From positions 62,001 to 126,000 of the forward strand of contig BIFP01000007.1 of NCBI GenBank assembly GCA_005402585.1: DNA of 64,000 nt, in the 5' to 3' direction. A model generated the notes under the pieces. The model saw nothing but the letters and a program-made list of their open reading frames with translations. It ran no database searches and was not told the origin of the DNA. The stretch is from Micromonosporaceae bacterium KJ-029. GTDB lineage: Bacteria > Actinomycetota > Actinomycetes > Mycobacteriales > Micromonosporaceae. This document shows positions 1 through 6,273 of the stretch, piece after piece (position 1 is the first letter of the stretch; every line of letters begins with the position of its first letter). Both the position numbers and the translations under genes were made by a program.

Positions 1-196
1 CCATCACCCACACGGCGTCGGCGCCGTCCTCCTGGATCCACACCATGCCGTCGCGGACGTGCATCACGACGCCGGTCCGCTTGGTCGGCTCCCACGGGGC
101 GTCCCAGCGCACCTGGTCCTTCTCGGCCAGGTCCGGCACCTGCGCCTCACCAGCCGTCGCGGTGACGCCTTCCGCCTGCTGCTTGCTGATCTCCAC
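1..196 (-). CDS. Phage protein, 3' end missing (partial)
   Basis: Open frame entering from a GTG at 194-196 and leaving the window at base 1, about 65 codons visible. A strong AAGGGGAG ribosome site lies 5 bases before the GTG, which decides the start. The visible N-terminus is hydrophilic, with an acidic stretch followed by a Trp/Val-rich segment that could form small beta strands. It follows the capsid module in transcription order, where head-completion or tail-adaptor genes usually sit, but no family was recognised. Confidence 0.6.
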   Translation of the reverse strand, partial: MEISKQQAEGVTATAGEAQVPDLAEKDQVRWDAPWEPTKRTGVVMHVRDGMVWIQEDGADAVWVM

Positions 197-263
197 GTGA
201 ACTCCCCTTGTCTCAAAAGGGCGCGCCGGCCAGGGCTCCCCCGGCCGGCGCGCGTCGGATTAC

Positions 264-590
264 TCAGTTCGCCCGGTTGGCCTTCACGCTCTCGGCGACG
301 AACGCCAGGGCCGTCCGCCGCTCGGTCACCTTCATGAGCGCCGCGTCGACCGCCGCCGCCTTGTCGCTCACGGCGGCCAGCAGGTCGCCGCGCACCGCGG
401 TGCGCAGGTCGCCCGCCTTCGCGGTGACCACCGCGTTCGCGGTCGCCCGGGTGAGCTCGTCGGCCTGCCGCTCCAGCTCCCGCTCGGCCTCGGCGACCCG
501 CACCGTCAGCTGGAGAATCAGCCCGCCCCGGTCGGCACCCTCGGCCTCGACGCCGAACTCCTTGAGCAGCTCCTCAACCCGGTTCTCCAT
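264..590 (-). CDS. Small coiled-coil phage protein
   Basis: A 108-residue protein. The start at 588-590 (first residues MENRVEELLKEFG) is chosen because AGGAGGG lies 7 bases upstream; an in-frame ATG further upstream has no such site. Almost the whole sequence is predicted helical, with heptad-like Glu/Leu/Arg patterning between residues 20 and 90. It follows the 145-residue repeat-containing protein in the head operon. Position and size suit a head-tail joining or assembly factor, but no family is recognised and no function is assigned. Confidence 0.6.
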   Translation of the reverse strand: MENRVEELLKEFGVEAEGADRGGLILQLTVRVAEAERELERQADELTRATANAVVTAKAGDLRTAVRGDLLAAVSDKAAAVDAALMKVTERRTALAFVAESVKANRAN

Positions 591-767
591 CTCAATCCCT
601 CCTAGTGGGGTGGCGCGTTGTGTACACACTCATTGTATGCGTCAGACACTCCCTCCGTACATATTTTTTGTACGATTGGGCCGTGGGGCGGGTCACACAA
701 GGGCGCCGCCCCACCTGGCACGGGGAAGGACCAGGAGGGGCGGCGCGGCCCGAGGCGTGGGGTCCGG

Positions 768-1205
768 TCAGCGCCGCGAGGCGCGAGACCGAGACGCCTT
801 CCCCGGCGGCTGGGAGGAACCGTCCACCGGCTTGGCGTCCACCTCGGACACGTCGGCCCCGGCATCGGCCGATGCGCTCTCGCCGCCGGCCTCCTCGGGG
901 GCGTCGGCCCCGGCATCGGCCGGCGCGCTCTCCCCGCCCGCCTCGTCGGGCACGTCGGCCCCGGCGTCGGCCGACGCGCTCTCCCCGCCGGCCTCAGCCG
1001 GCGCGCTCAGGCTCGGCTGCACCACCCGGCTGTCGCCGGTGCCGAGCACCAGGTCCGCGAGGTCGTCCGGCACCTCGAAGGCCAGGCCCAGCGCCCCGTC
1101 CGTGGTGGTCCGCACCTCGTCGTGCCGCTCCGGACCGGCCAGGCCGAGCAGCTGCCGGGACAGCCGCTTGGCGTCCTCCTGGTCCGTCGGGTAGATCAGC
1201 GTCAT
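768..1205 (-). CDS. Phage protein with three 17-residue acidic repeats
   Basis: A 145-residue protein beginning MTLIYPTDQEDAKRLSR, with a GGAGGAGAG ribosome site just upstream. The N-terminal 75 residues look folded (helix then beta/alpha). The C-terminal half holds three tandem 17-residue repeats of the form EAGGESxxADAGADxxE, encoded by a 51-bp direct repeat at 851-1003. The tail ends in a basic Ser/Arg stretch. It lies 8 bases after the preceding gene in the capsid operon. The low-complexity acidic tail suggests a flexible linker or decoration region. Function unknown. Confidence 0.65.
   Translation of the reverse strand: MTLIYPTDQEDAKRLSRQLLGLAGPERHDEVRTTTDGALGLAFEVPDDLADLVLGTGDSRVVQPSLSAPAEAGGESASADAGADVPDEAGGESAPADAGADAPEEAGGESASADAGADVSEVDAKPVDGSSQPPGKASRSRASRR
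851..1003. repeat. Three tandem 51-bp direct repeats inside a coding region
   Basis: Copies begin at 851, 902 and 953 with a strict 51-bp period and a few substitutions each. The period is a multiple of three, so copy-number change keeps the reading frame. They encode the acidic Ala/Gly/Asp/Glu repeats of the 145-residue phage protein. Confidence 0.85.
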
Positions 1206-1213
1206 CTCTCCTC

Positions 1214-2041
1214 CTACGCCGGCGCGCCCGGCAGCTTGACCTTCACCGCCGCCACCGTGCAGCTCCACCCCACCGTGTAGAACCGCTCGGCGACCGCGAA
1301 CACCTCGTTGCTCTTGCGGTCCAGGGCCTCCGGCAGCCTCGGCAGGAACACCGCCGACCTGCGCACCATCACCGGCCCGGTCGCGTACAGCCACGCCTCG
1401 TCGGCGTCCGGCGCCGCGTCGCCCGGCCCGACGCCGGTCGTCTGCGCGAACACGACCGGGTTGCCCAGCGGCCCGACGAGCCGCGGCCCCTCCAGCCGGG
1501 TCAGCTGCTTCGACGCGAACCAGGCGGCCGTCCACCGCGGGGCCCACAGCACACCGAGCACGCCCGCCTCCTTGGCGAGGTGCGCTTCCAGCAGCCCGAC
1601 GCCCGTCTCCAGGGCGACCGGCGTGACGCCGGAGCCCGCGAGGACAGGCGTGCTGACCGCCGCCAGGTGCGGCGTCGTGCCCTCCTCGCCGGTCCACACG
1701 TAGTGCTCCAGCGACTGCTGCTCGACCAGGCCGACAGCCCGCCGGGCCCGCTCCAGCAGGTCCGGCCTGGCCGGCAGCCGGCCCGCCAGGCCCGTGTACA
1801 GCCGGATCACCCGGGACTGCGCCAGCGGCACCCCGTCGGGCAGCTCCATCGTCGCCCGGTCCGGGTCGGACGCCGCCGCCGCGTTCGTCGGCGCAGGCGC
1901 GTCGACGCACTGCGGCTCCCACTCCACACCGGCCTGGAACTCGCGCTGGTCCGCCGGGTCGACCACGGCCACCGCCGAGAACAGCCCGTGCCGGTACGGC
2001 GTCGTTGCCGGGGCGTCGACGTACACCAGGGGCTCAGCCAC
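1214..2041 (-). CDS. Phage structural protein after the capsid gene, unknown family
   Basis: A 275-residue protein. GTG at 2039-2041 is preceded by AAGGAGGTGGCGG, a clear ribosome site. It begins within 65 bases of the end of the major capsid gene. The composition is soluble and mixed alpha/beta, with no signal peptide, membrane span or coiled coil. There is a Trp-rich stretch near residues 165-180. Position directly after the major capsid protein suggests a minor capsid, decoration or head-tail protein, by synteny only. Confidence 0.65.
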   Translation of the reverse strand: MAEPLVYVDAPATTPYRHGLFSAVAVVDPADQREFQAGVEWEPQCVDAPAPTNAAAASDPDRATMELPDGVPLAQSRVIRLYTGLAGRLPARPDLLERARRAVGLVEQQSLEHYVWTGEEGTTPHLAAVSTPVLAGSGVTPVALETGVGLLEAHLAKEAGVLGVLWAPRWTAAWFASKQLTRLEGPRLVGPLGNPVVFAQTTGVGPGDAAPDADEAWLYATGPVMVRRSAVFLPRLPEALDRKSNEVFAVAERFYTVGWSCTVAAVKVKLPGAPA

Positions 2042-2104
2042 CCGCCACCTCCTTCGGGAGCTGGGGGCCGCACCCGCAGGGCGCAACCCCCGTCAACGGG
2101 TCGC

Positions 2105-3793
2105 TCAGCTGCCGGACGCCGCGCAGGAGAACGCCACGGTGCTGCCGGTGACACCGGTCGGGCACAGCGGCACGGACACCTTGTACGACACGTAGCACCG
2201 CTTCACCAGCAGCGTCGCCTGCTCGGTGAACAGCGCGATGTACTCGTTGTCCTTCAGCTTCGTGCTGTCGTACACCGCGCTGAGGTCGATGATCGGCTTC
2301 GTACCCTTCACCCACGTGCCCGGCGCGTAAATCAGCACGTCGACCGTGGCCGGCCACTGGCCCGGCGCCGTGGTGCCACCGAACCCGGCACCGCCCGCGT
2401 TGACGTACCCGTCCTGCCAGTCGTAGATGAACTGCGGACGCAGCCGCCGCCGGGTGAACCACGCGACGATCTGCTCGTCGGACACGTCGAGGTAGTCCAC
2501 CCCGGCCCGCCGCGCCATGTCGGCGCGGATCCATTCCAGCAGCCACATCGGCACCACGCACTCCAGCAGCGCCCGCCGGCTCATCCGGTACCGGTACCGG
2601 TAGTCCGTCGCGGCGATCGACAGCGCGCCGAGCAGCGCGGTGGTCGTCTCGTCGCCGTCGACATCGCCGCCGAGCGTCAAGGCGAACTGCGTCGACTGCG
2701 ACGGGGCGGTGGCCATCCGCTGCACCAGCCGCGCGTTGATCTTGTGCTCGTGGGCGGTCAGCGCCCGCCGCACCACGTCCCGCGTCAGCTCCGGCCACAG
2801 CGCGTTCTGCACGATGTCCTGCTCGATCTGCACCCCGTCCACCTCGAGGCGCGTCTCGGCCCAGTTCACCGTCGGCACTCGGTACGAGGACTTCTCAACG
2901 CCCGCGGTGCTGTCGGCCTCGGTTTGCACGAAGCCGATCCCGGAGTACATGTCACGGAAGTCGAGGTTTGCCGGCACCTTGATGCCGCCGCCGCGAGGGA
3001 TCGTGATGCCTGGGAGGTCCAGCAGACCCTCGGTCGTCTCCAGGCCCTCGCACAGCTCCCACAGCGTTTCCGATGGGGCACCCCAGCCGCCCGCCGCAAC
3101 GAGGTTGCCGCCCGACAGGCGCGACTCCGACGCGGCCACCTCCACCAGTTCCATGTCGGTCAGGCCCGTGCCACCGGCAACGAGCGCCTGGTCGACGGGC
3201 AGCTCCACCCGGGCCACATTCTGCTTGATGCGGGTCGCGACCCCGACCCCGCGCGGGAAGCCGGCAAACTTGTCGTCGAACGCCGAAGCGACTTCCGCCA
3301 CCGAGGAGAACACGTGCCCGTGCGGTACGTTCGGCACGTCGGCCGCCGCCTTGATGACCGCAGACCTGCCGGCGCTGGTCACCTTCGGCTTCGGCTGCCG
3401 GCGCGCCGCGCGCCGCGCCAGCGACGCCACGACCGGCGCCGGCTGCTGCTGCGCCTGCTCGCCCTCGGCCGGCGTCTCCTCAGCCGGTTCCTCACCAGGC
3501 TGGCCACCGTCGCCGGGCTCACCGTCGCCATCGCCGCCCTCCCCGCCGCCGTGCACCGTCGCGGTCAGGTCGTCCAGCTCGGACGCGACCTGCTCGGCGG
3601 CCTGCTGGATGCTCGCCTGCTCGGTGCGCACCGTCGTCACGAGCGCGGCGATCTCACGCAGCCTGGCAAGGCTGGCGGCGTCCAGGTCCGGGTCGTCGCG
3701 GAGGGTGTCGAACGCCGCCACGGCCTGCGTCTCCAGCTGGCCCAGGGCGTCGAGGTCGAGCCCGTCAAGGCTCGCAGGGATCTCAAACTCCAC
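2105..3793 (-). CDS. Major capsid protein (HK97-like, with N-terminal scaffold region)
   Basis: A 562-residue protein from GTG 3793, with GAGGAG six bases upstream. Residues 1-75 are helical and charged. Residues 80-125 are a Gly/Glu/Pro/Gln linker followed by a basic cluster, as expected for a scaffold (delta) domain that the protease removes. The body contains typical actinophage capsid features: an R-rich stretch near 380, and near the C-terminus a WVKGT...IDLSAVYDST...NEY segment that resembles HK97-fold capsids. It lies after the maturation protease, with the 3.9-6.1 kb cargo between. Cleavage probably falls in or after the linker (inference). Confidence 0.85.
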   Translation of the reverse strand: MEFEIPASLDGLDLDALGQLETQAVAAFDTLRDDPDLDAASLARLREIAALVTTVRTEQASIQQAAEQVASELDDLTATVHGGGEGGDGDGEPGDGGQPGEEPAEETPAEGEQAQQQPAPVVASLARRAARRQPKPKVTSAGRSAVIKAAADVPNVPHGHVFSSVAEVASAFDDKFAGFPRGVGVATRIKQNVARVELPVDQALVAGGTGLTDMELVEVAASESRLSGGNLVAAGGWGAPSETLWELCEGLETTEGLLDLPGITIPRGGGIKVPANLDFRDMYSGIGFVQTEADSTAGVEKSSYRVPTVNWAETRLEVDGVQIEQDIVQNALWPELTRDVVRRALTAHEHKINARLVQRMATAPSQSTQFALTLGGDVDGDETTTALLGALSIAATDYRYRYRMSRRALLECVVPMWLLEWIRADMARRAGVDYLDVSDEQIVAWFTRRRLRPQFIYDWQDGYVNAGGAGFGGTTAPGQWPATVDVLIYAPGTWVKGTKPIIDLSAVYDSTKLKDNEYIALFTEQATLLVKRCYVSYKVSVPLCPTGVTGSTVAFSCAASGS

Positions 3794-4103
3794 CGTCGGC
3801 TCCTCAGCACGGTAGGGATCTCAGTCCCGACCGGCCCGCAGCCAGCATCGGTGGTTCAGCGCACAGCGTAGCCGCCAGCTTCCGATCAAGGCGACTCTGC
3901 CTGCATCATGGTGGAGCTATATGGGCCGTCGGGTTGTTCCACCGCCGTCCCCATCCGCGCCCTTGGGGCAGCTCACCGATGCCCCCCTATATGCGCGTGC
4001 GCGGTAGGTGGATCATCCACACACCTACCGCGCGGACCCTTCCATCGAGCAGCGAAAGGTGGGCGCACGACCATGCCCATGACGAAGAGCTAGGGCCGCA
4101 ACT
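3794..4103. other. Intergenic region between capsid gene and plus-strand insert
   Basis: Holds the ribosome site of the capsid gene (minus), a 12-bp stem-loop at 3999-4033, and a seven-codon open frame at 4073-4093 on the plus strand (ATG CCC ATG ACG AAG AGC TAG) with GAAAGGTGG upstream. This short frame could be a leader for the 95-residue gene, but that is speculative. No other coding evidence is seen. Confidence 0.5.
3999..4033. promoter_or_regulatory. 12-bp inverted repeat upstream of a membrane-protein gene
   Basis: Perfect 12-bp arms at 3999-4010 and 4022-4033 with an 11-base loop. Inside it, 4008-4020 can form a competing small hairpin (GTGGA, loop TCA, TCCAC). No T-run follows on either strand, so an operator or RNA switch fits better than a terminator. 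It lies about 70 bases before the 95-residue plus-strand gene. Confidence 0.5.
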
Positions 4104-4391
4104 GTGGGAGTTTCCGCGGGCAGGATCGCCGCGGTTACTCCTCTAGTGATCGCGATCCTGCTCCTTTCGCTCGCGTTCCTGCTGGTGAGGCGGACCGAGC
4201 AAAGGGGTGGGTCCTTCGAGATCCACTGGAAAACCGTTGCGTTCCGCATCAGGTATTCGTCCGAACCCGACGGCCTCAACGAGCGTGCTGAGGCCCAGGA
4301 CCAACTAGCGCAACCCGATCCGACAGCTGCGTCTTCGTCGCAGCCTGTCGAGGGAGCCGCCCGACCTCCTGAGGGAGGTGGCGGCCCGTGA
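4104..4391 (+). CDS. Small single-span membrane protein (phage cargo)
   Basis: A 95-residue protein starting at GTG 4104, with a weak AGGGC upstream. One hydrophobic helix spans about residues 9-28 and is followed by Arg-Arg. The cytoplasmic or exported part includes a Gly-Gly-Ser-Phe-Glu-Ile-His segment and an acidic, Pro/Gln-rich tail. It is on the opposite strand to all neighbouring head genes and ends just before a strong hairpin, so it looks like an independently expressed insert (moron). No family recognised. Confidence 0.5.
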   Translation: MGVSAGRIAAVTPLVIAILLLSLAFLLVRRTEQRGGSFEIHWKTVAFRIRYSSEPDGLNERAEAQDQLAQPDPTAASSSQPVEGAARPPEGGGGP

Positions 4392-4396
4392 GATAG

Positions 4397-4474
4397 ACGC
4401 GAGGCGGTGCGGTGCCGGGTGGCACCGCACCGCCGCTCTACTCTCGCACCTAGCGGAACGTCCCGCCGCCACCC
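4397..4474. repeat. 78-bp direct repeat, copy A (terminator plus gene 3' end)
   Basis: About 85% identical by eye (66 of 78) to 6064-6141. It contains the terminator hairpin and, read on the minus strand, a relic of the C-terminus of the 51-residue protein (Gly-Gly-Gly-Gly-Thr-Phe-Arg-stop). Together with copy B it brackets the two minus-strand cargo genes. Confidence 0.75.
4403..4434. terminator. Bidirectional terminator hairpin
   Basis: A 14-bp perfect GC-rich stem (4403-4416 with 4421-4434) and a GGGT loop. It lies between the converging ends of the 95-residue plus gene (4391) and the 208-residue minus gene (4477). CTCTACTCT follows on the plus strand. Confidence 0.7.
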
Positions 4475-4476
4475 GG

Positions 4477-5103
4477 TCAGCCAACGGCTTGCGGCGAAGG
4501 AAGGGGCCACATGCGCAGATGCGCGGCGGTGACGGCCGGCTCCGGTCCGACGATCATGACCAGCGACGCGCCGAGGTGGCCACCACACGCGGCGAGTGGT
4601 TGTCCGGTAGCCATGTCCGGGCAGGCCAGGTAGACCCAGTTCGGCATGCGGCGGCCGTCCACCGACACCGTGCGGATACCGGTCGCCTCCGGCGGATTGT
4701 TGGTATCGAGCCGGTCAGCGTACTGCGGGGGAGGTGGTCCGGCTCCCCACGGAGGCTCGCCGCGCCGTCCGGCGAGTGCGAGCTGGTAGTTGATGAGCGC
4801 CGTCCACAGATGGTGAATGAGTGAGGCTCCGCCGGTATCGTCCCGAACCGTGACGACATCGACGGTGGTGCGGTCATCGAGTTCGTGTCCGACACGAACC
4901 TCGACGGGTCGTGGTTCGCCGAGGTCGCGGGTGATGCCGTGTACATCGGCGTGCGTGGTCTCCGAATGCCGGCCGATTACGCGGGTACGAGCAGAAGGTG
5001 TCTCCAGCATGGCAAATCTGACACCGAGCCAGCGGTGAACATCTTCCGCCGCAGGGTGTACAGGCCAGTCGTTCTGACCTGGTTGTTCCGCGCTGTAATC
5101 CAT
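4477..5103 (-). CDS. Unknown cargo protein beside a secreted protein
   Basis: A 208-residue protein. ATG 5101-5103 (MDYSAEQPGQ) is chosen over an upstream in-frame start because AAGGGAG lies nine bases before it. It is soluble with no signal peptide. The middle contains an Asp/Val-rich beta stretch and a Gly-Pro-Pro-Pro-Pro-rich loop near residue 130. It follows the secreted 195-residue gene on the same strand by 67 bases, and both lie between the two 78-bp repeats, so they probably arrived together. No family recognised. Confidence 0.5.
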   Translation of the reverse strand: MDYSAEQPGQNDWPVHPAAEDVHRWLGVRFAMLETPSARTRVIGRHSETTHADVHGITRDLGEPRPVEVRVGHELDDRTTVDVVTVRDDTGGASLIHHLWTALINYQLALAGRRGEPPWGAGPPPPQYADRLDTNNPPEATGIRTVSVDGRRMPNWVYLACPDMATGQPLAACGGHLGASLVMIVGPEPAVTAAHLRMWPLPSPQAVG

Positions 5104-5170
5104 GCTGGAGACTCCCTTCACTGCCCGTAGCTCCCTGTCCTCTCCGTACTAGAGAGGCAGGGCAGAGTCG

Positions 5171-5758
5171 TTACAAGTACGCGCTTGCGGTTGGGCTGCC
5201 CGAGAAGCAGATGGTGCCGTTGGAGAGGGTCGCGATGCTGCCGGGGCGGACATTGGCGTAAACCCAGCCGGCTCCACTGGAAGTGAAGCCATGGGTCTTC
5301 GCCCAGAACCTCGTCGGCTTGGAGGGGTCGTGCCAGGTCTTGGTGCTCGACCCGTAGTTGTCGAGCACACCGACGGCCCAGTCCGTGTAGATGGCCCCCG
5401 GGTAGCTTGGCAAGATCGTGTAGCCGGTGTAGATGGACGTATAGTGCTTCTTGGTGTCCACGGCGGTCAAGTAGACAAAGGAAGTGCCGCAGTTTCCGGT
5501 GACCTCGCCGAGGAGGTTGGCTTCGCCCTCCTTCACGGCATACTCGACCCCATTGCTGTCAACGTGGACCTCGTACCCGTTGGCCTCGGCGATCTCGTGG
5601 TCGACGCCGATGCGCTCCATCGGCATCTCGATGTAGACGGACGTGGGATCCGGCTCGGCTGCGGGTTCGGCGGCATGGGCAGGTGCCGACGAGAGGCCGC
5701 CAGCCACCAACATGGCTGCCACGACCACAGCAGCGCGTAGACTGACCCGGAACTGCAT
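5171..5758 (-). CDS. Secreted protein with Sec signal peptide (phage cargo)
   Basis: A 195-residue protein with a textbook signal peptide: basic MQFRVSLR, a hydrophobic core, and an AHA-type cleavage site near residue 29. The mature part is small and beta-rich with two Cys (about residues 90 and 185) that could pair. It ends in a Gly/Ser/Thr-rich domain with several Tyr and Trp. The ribosome site AGGAGGAG lies six bases before ATG. As prophage cargo it may be a lysogenic-conversion factor (inference). No catalytic motif is seen. Confidence 0.65.
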   Translation of the reverse strand: MQFRVSLRAAVVVAAMLVAGGLSSAPAHAAEPAAEPDPTSVYIEMPMERIGVDHEIAEANGYEVHVDSNGVEYAVKEGEANLLGEVTGNCGTSFVYLTAVDTKKHYTSIYTGYTILPSYPGAIYTDWAVGVLDNYGSSTKTWHDPSKPTRFWAKTHGFTSSGAGWVYANVRPGSIATLSNGTICFSGSPTASAYL

Positions 5759-5798
5759 ACGTTCTCCTCCTGAAGGGGATGGACTACGCGGCGAAACG

Positions 5799-5828
5799 GT
5801 GGCTGCGGTGCCGAATCACCGCAGCCAC
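5799..5828. promoter_or_regulatory. Stem-loop in the 5' leader of the secreted gene
   Basis: Perfect 12-bp arms 5799-5810 and 5817-5828, with a six-base loop, about 40 bases before the start codon on the minus strand. It could be a leader structure or a terminator for upstream transcription; CGTTTCGCC follows it on the minus strand. Confidence 0.5.
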
Positions 5829-5839
5829 CCCCGCGTTTA

Positions 5840-5856
5840 GGTAGGACAGTCCTACC
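5840..5856. promoter_or_regulatory. 17-bp palindrome, operator candidate
   Basis: GGTAGGAC, A, GTCCTACC. The arms match perfectly around one central base, about 85 bases upstream of the secreted cargo gene. It has the size of a dimeric repressor site. No matching regulator is identified in the window. Confidence 0.4.
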
Positions 5857-6063
5857 AGAGCATCTACGGCACCCGCTGCCCCTGCCGCTATAAGCGAAGA
5901 CGTCCTCGCGACGATGATCACTCAACGTCAACCTTGCGAGCGGCCGCTCTTGCAGATTGCACAAAGGCAGTAACGCTGTGTCAGTCGGCACCTCCATCGA
6001 GTCCTGAGTGATGATTGTCACTAAATAGACACATGTGAGCGGCTGATGGTCCTCGACGTGACG

Positions 6064-6141
6064 ACACGAGGCGGTGCGGTGCCAGAAAACACCGCACCGC
6101 CGCTCTACTTCCCCACCTGGCGGATCGTGCCGCCGCCACCC
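6064..6141. repeat. 78-bp direct repeat, copy B
   Basis: Contains the true 3' end of the 51-residue gene and its terminator. Copy A is at 4397-4474. The two copies share flanks and stem but differ in the hairpin loop (CCAGAAAA here), so copy A is diverged rather than newly made. Confidence 0.75.
6070..6101 (-). terminator. Terminator after the 51-residue phage gene
   Basis: A 12-bp stem, 6070-6081 with 6090-6101, and an eight-base loop, directly after the stop codon at 6105. It would end the portal-to-protease transcript before the cargo block, so the capsid gene beyond needs read-through or its own promoter. Confidence 0.65.
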
Positions 6142-6260
6142 TTCTGGACGTCGGCGACCTCCGCTGCCGTCTTCGAGTCGTACTCGCCACCGGCACGGCC
6201 GTCCCCGTAGGACAACATCCACACGGTGCGCCGTGCCTTGCCGCCGCAGTTGCAGCCCAC
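6105..6260 (-). CDS. 51-residue phage head-module protein
   Basis: Starts at GTG 6258-6260 with GGGGAGGG six bases upstream, 13 bases after the protease fusion stops. The N-terminus holds a Cys-x-Cys-Gly-Gly-Lys motif, followed by a short beta-rich core and a Gly-rich, basic end. Small proteins with a CxC start are common between protease and capsid genes in actinophages (recollection, not searched). Part of its 3' end is duplicated at 4440-4474. Confidence 0.65.
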   Translation of the reverse strand: MGCNCGGKARRTVWMLSYGDGRAGGEYDSKTAAEVADVQKGGGGTIRQVGK

Positions 6261-6273
6261 CAGCTTCCCTCCC

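Larger units (their letters stand above)
5759..6104. other. Promoter region of the secreted cargo gene
   Basis: About 345 bases without a gene. On the minus strand they hold a 12-bp stem-loop (5799-5828), an 8-bp-armed palindrome (5840-5856), and AT-richer sequence around 5950-6040 that could carry the promoter. The region ends at the terminator of the 51-residue gene. The local GC drop supports recent acquisition. Confidence 0.5.

Noticed and set aside
605..3871. A 1088-codon plus-strand open frame opposite the capsid genes
   Set aside because: It is the high-GC shadow of the capsid-module genes; the product is Arg/Pro/His-rich without domains and has no ribosome site.
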